64,000 nucleotides of DNA from Priapulus caudatus (taxonomy: Eukaryota > Priapulida > Priapulimorpha > Priapulimorphida > Priapulidae): the NCBI RefSeq assembly GCF_000485595.1, contig NW_014578034.1, positions 24,286-88,285 on the forward strand, read 5' to 3'. This document shows, in pieces, positions 37,101 through 49,100 of the stretch. A model generated the notes under the pieces. The model had not been told where the DNA came from. It saw only the letters and a list, made by a program, of their open reading frames with translations, and did not search any database. The first letter of the stretch is position 1, and every line of letters starts with the position of its first letter. The translations under genes and the position numbers were made by a program.

Positions 37101-40100
37101 ACTGAGGGATGTGGAATGTGGATTGGAGTCTTGCCCCAAGCTTGCTGTGTGCACTCGTAAGCTCTAACTTGTGCACTCGTAACTCTCTCTTCTCTCTTTG
37201 TGACCACCCAAATTACTTGCCATGTGTTTATTACACCTGGCAGGCTACCTTGTAGGATGAATGCGGTTGAGCCTAGCGGAAAATTGCTTTCTTTCTGTGA
37301 GGGTGTGTCACAACCGGTTGTTCTGTGATTTGGTTTAATAATGGGTAGAGTAATGGCTTTGCTGTGCAGTTCAGTACTGATGTACAGGGTTCTGCCGAGG
37401 AATCGGCACGTCATTTATAGACAGATGGCGGAGGTTCCTGAGGGTGGTTGTACTAATTGAAGTCAATTACGTGAGATATAAGGGCCCTCAATACCCAGGT
37501 AAACTCGATCAGTTAGGAGACGTATAAATAAGCTGCTAACATGACAGTATGACTGAGTAAGCGCAGTGGTTCTTAACATTTTTTGAGTCATGGACCGCTT
37601 TACCCTAACCCTAACTCTAACCCTAACCCTAACCCTAAACATACCTCATATAAAAATATAAACATAATACTAAATAACCTAAAACTACCTCGGGTACATA
37701 TCTGTAGTACCTGTTACGACAACGACCCTTCGTGCATTACTGGTTGGTGTGTTAGCACATTTTAGACTAGCTCTATAACTATAGCCCTCCGCTCTGCCGC
37801 AGGCATAGCCATAGAATGTACTATAGCCCTGCGGCGGAGCGCAGGGCTATAGTACGTTCTAGAGCTAATTTTAGACCAAATATAATATTCGAGAGTTAAC
37901 TATATTTATTTATGTAGCAATTCATAAATATGGGCGCATATGCATGTCTGCATGTAAGTGTTGTAAAATTCATAACATTACATCACCAGTTTGGAATATT
38001 GCTGACAATGTTTAGAGAGAAAAAAAGTTCAAAATCATTTTCAAAAATAGTCAAGTGCATGTTACTGATTAAATTCCTATATGGAACACTGTTGGTAATT
38101 ATGTGTTTTTTATATAACACCTAATAACATTTCTTTGCAGCATGCCAAATCCATCAGGCAAACGCAGACGCGCTAGGTGGTAGAATTGGCAATTATCGGC
38201 CTCAGTGCACACCAGAAGGAGAGTTTGAGGAGATCCAGTTCCATGGCTCTTCAGGCTATTCATGGTGTGTTGCACCTGATGGAACAGAGTTGCCTGGAAC
38301 TAAGAGACCCCCTGGTCGCGGGAGACCAAACTGTCTACAAGGTAATAATATGTAGCTAACATTATGTGTAGGTGAAAGTAATGAAATGTAACTTACGCAT
38401 GTGCATTGATCACCAGACGTCATTCAGTTCAAACCTATGTTAGTGCATATGTTCCTAAATTCTTGTCATGGTGTCAGTTGTTTATGCTCATCTGGCCCTT
38501 GCGCCTTTTTTTACATTTTTAAATAAACTTGAAACAGTAATTCAGAGATTTGAATATATAGAGATGCAAACGTTTAGTTATATTTTACTTTTCAGATGCA
38601 CACATTCTCATTAATGACTTTGAATTAATTCTATAGATATTCTGGTGGAATTCCACACACCTTAATTCCCAGAGATGGACACCCTAGTTTTAGGAATCAC
38701 CGCACCATGTGATAGTGTGACCAATTTACATTTATGTTGTAGTGATTGAGTGTGACCTGCTAGACTGTGATGACGACTGTGAGCATGGCTACAGAACCGA
38801 TGATGACGGATGTCCCACCTGCAGTTGCAACTCAAGCCCATGCGATGTGAGTGTTAAACACCGGCCGGTCCATAACAAGTAACCACTATTCTTCTTACAC
38901 ACATAAACATGTTGATTACTAAATAGCTTATAGCTTTGTGCGCGAGATATAAAGTTATGACGTTTATTACCATAACAGGATGTCAATTGTGGAGATGGAA
39001 ACTCATGCCAACTTACTGAGGTTGAATGTGGGTTGGAGTCTTGCCCCAAGCTTGCTAAGTGCCCAGGTAAGATATAAAATTTTGTGTCCATGATATTTTC
39101 CATTGCCTTACACGTACTTCATGCAAGTAACCTTGCCCTCTGAATGTGTAATTGGCATTGCTATTGCATACACGGTAGTATGGAACTATGAAATGTCTAA
39201 TATAGGTGTACATGTAATTCTCAATTAACCTTGTGAATACAGTCATGAAAGGCACGACTCTAAAGCTGGGTTTACGCTACCGACTTTATGCTGTAAAATA
39301 ATTTAAATTGACAAATTGGACTAATTTTGCAATTTAAAGCAACGACCGAAACATACAACCGACGATCGGCAGTGTAAACGTAAAAGTTGTGCGAGAAACA
39401 CTAGCAACTTACTAGTTGGGAAATTAGAACATGTTTTATTTTTGCCAACTCTGTTGCCGAATTGAGAATTTGGTCCAATTCGCCAATTTGACAGCATAAA
39501 GTCGTTAGTGTAAACCCAGCTTAAGACTCCAAGTAAAATATGCTATGTGATGGTGATTTGAAGTGATTCACATAGTCGTGCTGTTCACACATTTTTAGAG
39601 CTGTCTTGTGACGATATTGAATGTGACGACGATGAAATCTGCGTATTGCAAGAAGTGGATTGCTTCTTATCATCGTGCCCACCTGTTCCAACCTGCATGC
39701 CAGGTCGTGCTGATGCCGCACCACCACTGAAAGGTATACAAATCTATGCACTCAAAGGAAACCTCCACAGTGTTCTTTATAGACAGGTTTCCTTTCTCTA
39801 GAGATGGATTCACTGTGTAAGGTACTCTCAGAGGAAACACAAAAGGTGCACCATATATGAACATCTGTCCACTAGCACCGGGTTGACTATATATCATTCA
39901 TGATAATACTCTGAAAAACACAATTCGTATATAATTTGTATCTATAGCATGAAGAAATTTAAATTGAGGAACAAAAAAAAGGCTGTAGAAGAGTACATTT
40001 ACATTAGCTCGAATCGTGAATTTTTGGATGTTGTTTCGCAGAAACTGTTTGTTAACTTACATGTACATATCATATATCTCTTTAGCATGCCAAATCCATG

Positions 40101-43100
40101 AGGCAAACGCAGACATGCTAGGTGGCATAATTGGCAATTATCGGCCCCAGTGCACACCAGAAGGAGAGTTTGGCGGGAGATCCAGTTCCTATGCTCTATC
40201 AGGCTATTTCATGGTGTGTTGCACCTGATGGAGCAGAGTTGCCTGACTAAGAGACCCCGCTGGGCGGCGCGACAACCACACTGTCTAGAAGGTATAAAAT
40301 GTAAATGTATTTAGGGTCAAGTTAGTTTGGTACCAAGTGATGAGTATCCCCGAAGCCCCCCGGCGAACAATAAATTCTATTTGCACTCTAAAATATACCC
40401 TTATATAAATTAATTGAGATACATTAAAATGTTGTTAAAACTATGCTATTCTATTAGTGAAAGGTTCAACTATATAGTCATGGCATCCCACTAAGACAGC
40501 TTCCGAATTATTTTTTTACACATATTAGACGGCTGAATTGTCTTTAATTGATGCGATTTGGTTTAAGTTGTACCTATAATTGTTCTCTATAAATTTTATT
40601 AAGCCTTACTCATCAATTTTTTAGGTTTTTATTTACACTTTAATTTGCTCACTGTACTTAAATTATGATATGGCCAACAGGATTATTGATGTGGAAATAT
40701 GTAAAGTCACGTACCCATAATTAGCTGTGCACTTAACATCCCTGCTAAAGTCAGAAAGGGAGCGTGACGAGACCATGAGCAAAGCGGTCGTACAACGTTA
40801 AGATGTATCTGGATAATATGGTTTGCCAATAGTATGAATTGCTCGGGCCAGTGTATAATAGCATGTTACATTTATGTTGTAGTGTTTGAGTGGTGCCATG
40901 CTAGACTGGGTGATGACGAGCCTGTGATCAATGGCTACAGAACTGATGAGGACGGCCTGGTCCCAACCTGCAGTTGCAGACTCCAAGCCATGCAATGTGC
41001 AGGGTTAACAGATCCTTCCCAGCTTAATCCTGCACATCGGTCCATAAAATCTGCGTTGTCGTATATTTTCTGTGAATAGTAGATTATGCAGGCCATGTTG
41101 CTGTGAAAGAAGAAACTATCCCACAAGGGTGAGTTAAGTGGGCAATCTGGTGGTGATTACTATCGTAGTCAGAGTGAGAGAAGTCTATTTTATTTTGGCA
41201 TATTCGATCTACATTTATCCATTGGTTAAATACAGTTTTGTTTTATAATGATTACATTACTAGGGCGTCAGATGTCCACGGTCAGACAGCGATCGTCCAC
41301 TGGAGGACTGTGGATGTGGATTGGAGTCTTGCCCTCGCACCTCAAGCTTGCTGTGTGGCACTCGTAAGCCTCTAAGTGTGGCACGTCGTAATCTCCCTCT
41401 GCTGCTCTGCTCTTTGTGAGCCACCGCAAATTCCTTCGCCATGTGTTTATTAGCACCTGCAGGCTAACCTTGTAGATGAATGCGGTTGAGGCCTAGCGGA
41501 AAATTGGGCGCTTCTCTTCTGTGAGGTGTGCTCACAGCACGGTTGTTCTGTGATTTTTGGGTTTAGTAATGGTAGCGGTACCGTAATTCTTTTGCTGTGC
41601 AGTTCAGTATGATGTACAGGGTTCTGCCGAGGAATCGGCACGTCATTTATAGACAGATGGCGGAGGTTCCTGAGGGTGGTTGTAGGCCTACTAATTGAAG
41701 TCAATTACGTGAGATATAAGGTCCCTCGATACCCAGGTAAACTCGATCAGTTAGGAGACGTATAAATAAGCTGCTAACATGACAGTATGACTGAGTAAAC
41801 GCAGTGGTTCTTAACATTTTTTGAGTCATGGACCACTTTTAGAATCTGGTGAAAGCTACGGACCCCGCCCAAGAAAAATTTGCATAAGCACATAAACACA
41901 AATTGGAAAAACATTGAAGTTCACGGCACCCCTTAAAGTGATTACGTCACCGTAAATAGTAAAAAATATATATATATTTCCACTTTTTCACAAAATATAA
42001 GTCATTCTGTTCACTTTTTATGGTTAAATTGCTGCATTGCTTCTTATTTTACTATATTGTTTGATTACTCATGACGCATACATAGCCCATAGCAAGCAAT
42101 TAATGTCAGGAACACTAATATCAAATCGTCCAGGTTTTTTTGATTTTTAACTAGTTGAGAAATAATCTTATCAGGTAAGAATTTGACAATACGTTTAGGT
42201 ATTCCTGTTAGTTCTTACTTTTAATGTAAAAAAATGGAAAAATTTTACAAATTTTATCATAGAAAATTCGTGACGTAGTCAATTTAAGCCCATCCACGGA
42301 CGCTGAAGGGGTCCATGGACCACTGGTCAAGAACCCCTTGAGGTATTTAAAAGAAACCACAGCTAAAAATTAGGGCATATATTTTTTTAGACAATTAAGG
42401 CATGTCAAAGGATTTATGGGATGTCACAAAGCAGATTTAGCTTTGAAGGCATGTTGGACCCGGCATACATTAGAGGCCTTGGGAGAAGCATGCTATGCTA
42501 ATATACCGTCGCAATAAACTTGTTTCAAAAATGCCATGTCTGTTAACAATATTTTCAACGATTGTCCGCTTAATTCTGATATAATTTGCACCTAATATGT
42601 GACTGTATATTTGAATTAAGACTGCAGATACATTCTGGTCACCTCTTTTCAGATCCAACCTGTGAGGATGTTGAGTGTGATGATGGTAAGGTGTGTGAAA
42701 TGCGCCAAGTGCAGTGTGTCCGACATCCGTGCCCACCTCTCCCATCCTGCGAGCTAGCTCGGGTTGGTGTTCCAATACTACGACTAGGTAATGCCTTACA
42801 AACAGGTGTCACACAATCAATGCTCTTATGTGAGGTAATTTCAAGTGTAGAGGTAATTTGAGGTTCTGGAATTTCAAGATTGTATGCCTCAGTGCAGTGT
42901 AATAACAGCAGTGTCCGGCATTTAGCAATTGTTTAATTTATGAATGGAAATGAGAATGCTACCGAATGCTATGCAAAAAAGGGAGTGGACAGAAATATGA
43001 GTGATTCAAGAATGAGATTTGTAAAAAGGCATAACTATAACGTAAAATAACTAGGAATCTCACAGGTGAAAAAATTAAGCTGAGATATTACAGAGGAATA

Positions 43101-46100
43101 ATTAATTATGCTGTTAAATACAACAAAAAAACTGGGTAAATATGGACGAATTGCTACCTTTAGTAAAACTGAGCTCATTGCATATTCTAGAAGACTTGCT
43201 CTAGCCGGTGTTCTTTCTCAAATGGTCTTCATATTCCAGAGCGTATTCCAGAGAGTATCTGCATCTGCAGTCAGGAGTACAACCCACAGTGTGGTACAGA
43301 TGGTGTAACATATGGCAACCCATGTGAGATGAACTGTGCCAGGAAGCGTTTAGATTACCCCGGTGAATGTGGAAGTAAGTGTGTCTTTGATATACGTCAC
43401 GTAACGTCACGAGTAAGAGTATGGGGGTATAATGGAGACAATAGATCATTTATATTATGGTAATTAAAGCAAGAGTAGGATTATATTATGAATCGCTATT
43501 AGTTATTATCCCTTACAATTACCTATTGTCTCTTACTGTCCTACTCCTGCATGATCACATCTATGTAAATTGACATGTTGATATTGGAATAAATAGAAGG
43601 TATATGTCTGAATCGCATATCACTTATTATTGCTGATATGTCCCCCAGGGTACTGCCGGAACATACCCTGGGTACGGTCCGGTATACCGGAACATACCCT
43701 GGGTACGGTCCGGTATACCGGAATGTACCCTGGTACTAAATACTACTATCTCATATGCCGGACCGTACCTCGCCTACTCCACTACTGAGTCTAGGGAGTT
43801 GCCTACGCCTACTCCCTAATCCTAACCCTAACACTAACCCTAACCCTAACCCTATAACCCTAACTCTAACCCTAACACTAACCCTAACCCTAACCATATC
43901 AGCTAGATAGTTACCAGGGTACGTTCCGGTATACTGGACCGTACCCAGGGTACGTTCCGGCAGTACCCTGGGGGACATAGACCCTATCAGCCTTATTATT
44001 GGATAATGCAAAAAATTGATACTGTGCTAAACCAGTACAGTTCTATTTTATAATATCAAGAGCTAATAATACCTATTGTGTTATATATATTATATATCGA
44101 ATACATATTATTAACTCTTGATAATGCTAAGGTCTTGTAACAATAAAAATTAGGTAGATCTTCCGGTTCTCTTGATACAAGAGAAAGGGGGAAGCCTCTT
44201 GACATCTGCCCGTCGTTCGTCAGCTGCCAGATTTCGTGTGCAAATGGGTACAAACAGGATGAAAGAGGCTGCATTCTCTGTGAATGCAAAGGTGAGATAA
44301 AAAAATACAGAGGCCAAAAACAACTCAAAAGGGTGGACCCACATATATTAGGATTTTACTTAGATGTGTTAGCACTATTAGTGCTACTGCTTATCACATT
44401 TAGACAGCTAGTATCAGATGCATGCCATGCACTTATAAAAAAAAATCACACTAACACCATGCATAATTTAAATTGACTACGTAACGAATTTTCTGTGGTG
44501 TATATTTGTAAAAAAAAATTGCCATTTTTTTACATTAAAAGTAAGTACTAATGGGATGTCTTTGAGGATACTAATGTATCCTCAAATTCTTACCTGGTAA
44601 TATTGTTTCTCAACTAGTTACAAATCCAAAAAAACCTGGACGATTTGATATTATTATCCTGACATATTAATTGCTTGCTATGGGCTATGTATAAGTCACA
44701 AGTGTATGTTTACATCGAACAATATAGTAAAATAGGAAGTATAATACAGCAATTTAACCATAAAAAGTTAACAGAATTACTTACATTTTGTGAAAAAGTG
44801 GAAATATTTCTTTTTTACTTTTACTATTTACGGTGACGTAATCACTTTAATAACATTTTATCTTCATCTACATTGTAGTTACTTTTGCTGCGATGTTTGC
44901 TGTCACCCACCGTTCAACGTTGAGCTCTTGTTTCCAGTTGCTCTGCAGAGCGAGGTTTGCAGGCAGCCCTACCAGCCGAGTGACCCGACTCAGCTGATCT
45001 CGTGTCTGGCCGCCTTCCGTCGCTGGTTCTACAACAGCACCTCCAATCAGTGTGAGCGATTCATATACTCTGGCTGCGGCGGCAACGACAACAACTTCAT
45101 GCAGTACGAGGACTGCAGGAAGGAGTGCCACAGTGAGTACAACACACCTACATGCGTATATAGTACGCCATTTAATTAGTGTCTTGTCACTGGAATGCTT
45201 CGATAACCACATATACCTAAACATTGTGTCTTCACCTATTAGGTCAGGTCGTGTTGTGACGGTGTGTGTATTTTGCAGGTAGGGCACCAGATGCGTGCGA
45301 ACAGCCAAGACAGGAAGGTAACTGCAATGGCTTCGACCAGAGATGGTATTTTAATGCTGAGACCAGAGCATGTGAGACTTTCTTCTACACTGGATGCGGT
45401 GGCAATGACAACCACTTTGATTCATATGTTGACTGCTTCTTGCATTGTCCAGGTACGAACAGGTTTTACCATGTGTTTATCCCCTTCCTTTCTACCTGCA
45501 CGTTATTTGTTTCATTTGTCTTTCAGTTGTTAAATTTTCTTGTTAAGTTACTTGCTAGTTTAGTTTATTAATGTCTGCAGAGAAATGGTTGACTAAATCA
45601 TGCACTGAACCTGATTTTGTCAACACCAAGTAGTATATTGATATATACTAGAATAAGTATTCGCCATTTTTGTTTCACAGCCGATGATCCGAGCAAAGTT
45701 GGAACGTGTCCGGATCTAAGCAATGCGTATACAACTTCATGCCCACCAGCCTGCAATAGTGATGGTTATTGCAAGGGTATAGAGAAGTGCTGTGATGCAG
45801 GGCCCTGCGGCAGCGTTTGTGTGGAGCCTAATGATGTGACAGGTGTGTAAGATACGGCCTTGCTGTCAGTTGCACTGATACGTAATGTGTGATATTACGT
45901 ACATTTGTAATTTGCTTTCACTAAGGTGACGCTAAACTGTTGATTTAGTTAACATGAAAACAACAGCACAATGAAACGAAATAAACTTGAGTGGGTGTTG
46001 GCAATACCGATGAATAAACTCCATGCTGATTTTCGTTACATGTAAAAACATATGCCTACTACACACACACGCATGTACACACAATATGCACACGCACGAG

Positions 46101-49100
46101 CGCACACATGTAAGTGATCATTTCTATTGCAGAATGTCAAGTGGAGAGAGCAAACAGTGCACTGTCGATGTCGTCCTATCAGGATCCACCCAGACCGATG
46201 CCTCTGGAGAGCGGCTCCCCCATCTGCGATGAGGAAGGCAACTATGTGCGTTTCAAGTGTAATGTAGGTAATTGCTACTGCCTGGATGAACATGGCCTCA
46301 GCTTGACGCAGGAAAACACTGTAGATCAGCAGCCAGATTGCATTGGTGAGTACACTCAGACTGCATGCATGGAACCATAGTATATAGTGTTCTTGTAAGA
46401 ATTGGTTTCTAATGACCTAATCTTTTCTATTCTAAAGACAGTAGCCACCAATTCAGCAATTTATACCTATGAATGATGAAGGTATTCCCCCTCCAAACCT
46501 AACACAGAAATAAGTTTGGCCCTGATTTGCAATCTTAACAACACTGGATGCTGGGAGAGTGGTGTGCGAACTTCAAGAATAAGATTTCTCTGAATACTTT
46601 TCGTATCATGATAATTGATATGTAACTACATTTTGCACCAAGATATTTTCTAATGTCTTCCATTTGTTAACCTTTCAGGATATAGCTTCTTCTGCCCACC
46701 GGCTTCATGTGAGGGGCTTGATTCCTGTCAGTATGGTCATTTTTACACGGTTGATGGCGATACAGATTGTCCTCAATGTGCTTGTGCTGCGGACCCTTGT
46801 AATGTACGTATCATAGCTATAGCAAGTAGTCTCTAAAAAAATCCTTGTAATGTACGTATCATAGCTATAGCAATTAAGTAGTCTCTAAAAATAGTTATGG
46901 TGCCCCTTGGTTAGTAAACAGTTCAAGTACATAATTGCATAATTCTATAGTGACGCTTATGGTCAACGTTCATATTTCGTAATAGTAATGGCGACTTTGC
47001 ATGCCATTATGGAAATTGGGAAAGAGAAATCAGTGTATGATACAATACATTACAGTCCGACCTCCTTTATCTGGCCATCCGTTATTCGGAAATCTCTATT
47101 AACCGGCCACGATCTCGCAGTGTATGTTCTCTGTTTTTCATTCATTTTCAAAATCTCGCTCAAAACTTGCGCGATGTACCAACTGTACTTGTGCGCGCGT
47201 GTGTGTGCGCGTGCGTGTGTGTGTGTGTTGTCCGCTCATGTCCGCTATGCCTCCAGTAAAATTTCTGTTTTATTTTATTTTATTTCATTTCATATAAACC
47301 GTAAAACACGACAGTTTGTTACAAATAATCATAGCAACGAGTAACATTATCACATGCATAAACCCTACTGAACTGCATAGAAATGCTGTGTTTGAGCATA
47401 ACTCTCATATCCGGCCAAATCCCATATCCGGATAGGTGCCGGTCCCAACGTGGCCGGATAAAGGAGGTCGGACTGTATATCCATTTCTCATCGACTGAAG
47501 CAATTGCACATGATCTCCTAATAAATCTGGCCGTATCTGTTGCAATCCATACCACACTAGCCTACTATTTAGATTTTCTGGTCTACACATTTAAATATTG
47601 TAATGCACATTTAATTGTATACTATAACGTATGATATATATATAACACGTAACTATACGTGAATTTGTTTCTTACATCTATCATTTATTTTGTCCACTTA
47701 TGGTATATCAGTGCCCTTTTTAATGGATGTGTGATGCATTGGGTAGATTATATAGCTAGTTTTATTCATAATAATTAATATTATTAAAAAACCAATGACA
47801 ATGCATTAGAATTTGTAATAACCTGTCTTTTACCTCAACCTTAATCTTTGCAGCAATCCCCATGTAAAATTGATCAAACGTGCTCAAGCAAAGCTGTCAA
47901 TTGCAAGGAAGGACATTTCTGCCAGCACCTAGCCATATGCACTGGTATGGTTTAATGTGTTTCACTAATTTCATTGCAATCATCATTGTTAAATTGATTG
48001 ATGCATTGGTCAACACTTTGTGAATGGCTTCTCAGTTATGAATGAATCATGTATAGTCATCACAAACTGTGGGGCGGACAACAAACAAACAACAACAGCC
48101 ACCACAACCCATTTTTGAGCACTACAGACAATTTTAGCCTTTATGAGCAAATTACTGGTCAACATAAATTTTTAGTCGATAAAAACAAATTACAGGTCAA
48201 CAGAAATTTTTAGTAACAACAAAACATATTATATGCACTAACCTGTACACAAATAACATAAAGAAATATGTGCTTGTGCAGGATTTATTCCCGGTTGGCC
48301 TACTACCACTTCGCCTACGGCAAAATTCCCATTTCGCCTACAGCAAAATTCCCAATTGGCCTATACCCATTTCGCCTACTCCCAATTCATCTACGCTCAT
48401 GTTCTACCCTATTCCCATTTCGTCTACGATCGATTTGTTCACTAAATAATCATTTATAAATAATAAAATATGGTTTTAATTGGCATATTAAATCCATTAG
48501 ACTACAGGAACCAGAAGAAAACATAGGTACAAAGAATGAGAACACAACTTGAGAGACAAAAATAGAAAACACAATAGCATAATGGGAGTAGGCGAAATTG
48601 GAATATTGCCTATTCTGAGAGTAGACGAAATGGGAGTAGGCCAACTGGGATGTTACCTTATGCAGTATCCTTGTATTTAGAAAGACAAGACGTACATTTT
48701 GTGATGGTACATTCCATATCAATAGAAAGACTCGCATACGAAAACCGTGTGTATTATCACAAGTGCAACACATAATTTTATTCTAATCTGACTGGTGTTG
48801 TAAATTAAAATATATTAGATATAAAACATTTTAATGCTTGTCTCTGCTTTTCAGATGACAGTGTGCCGGAGCCAGCTTTGGATGCTCTAGTTTGCCCAAG
48901 TTTCGATAATCTGTGGTTCTGTCCAAGTCACTTGACAACAGAAGTCTGTCAGTTGCAATCTGACTGTGTTAGTCCTAAGCAATGCTGTGACGTATCCTCA
49001 TGTCGCCAACATGCGTGTGTCGACCCAAGCAGGAAGTCCAGTAAGCACGCGTAATTAATTGTTACAGTGAAAACAATAATTTCATCTACTCGCTGTTGTC

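Larger units (their letters stand above)
40172..41610. other. Stretch of suspect sequence quality
   Basis: Compared with its paralogue (36066-37375), this stretch has frequent single-base indels in exons and introns alike. Sequence on both sides (39513-40171 and 41610-41835) matches the paralogue almost perfectly. The sharp switches suggest uncorrected gap-filling reads. Confidence 0.65.
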
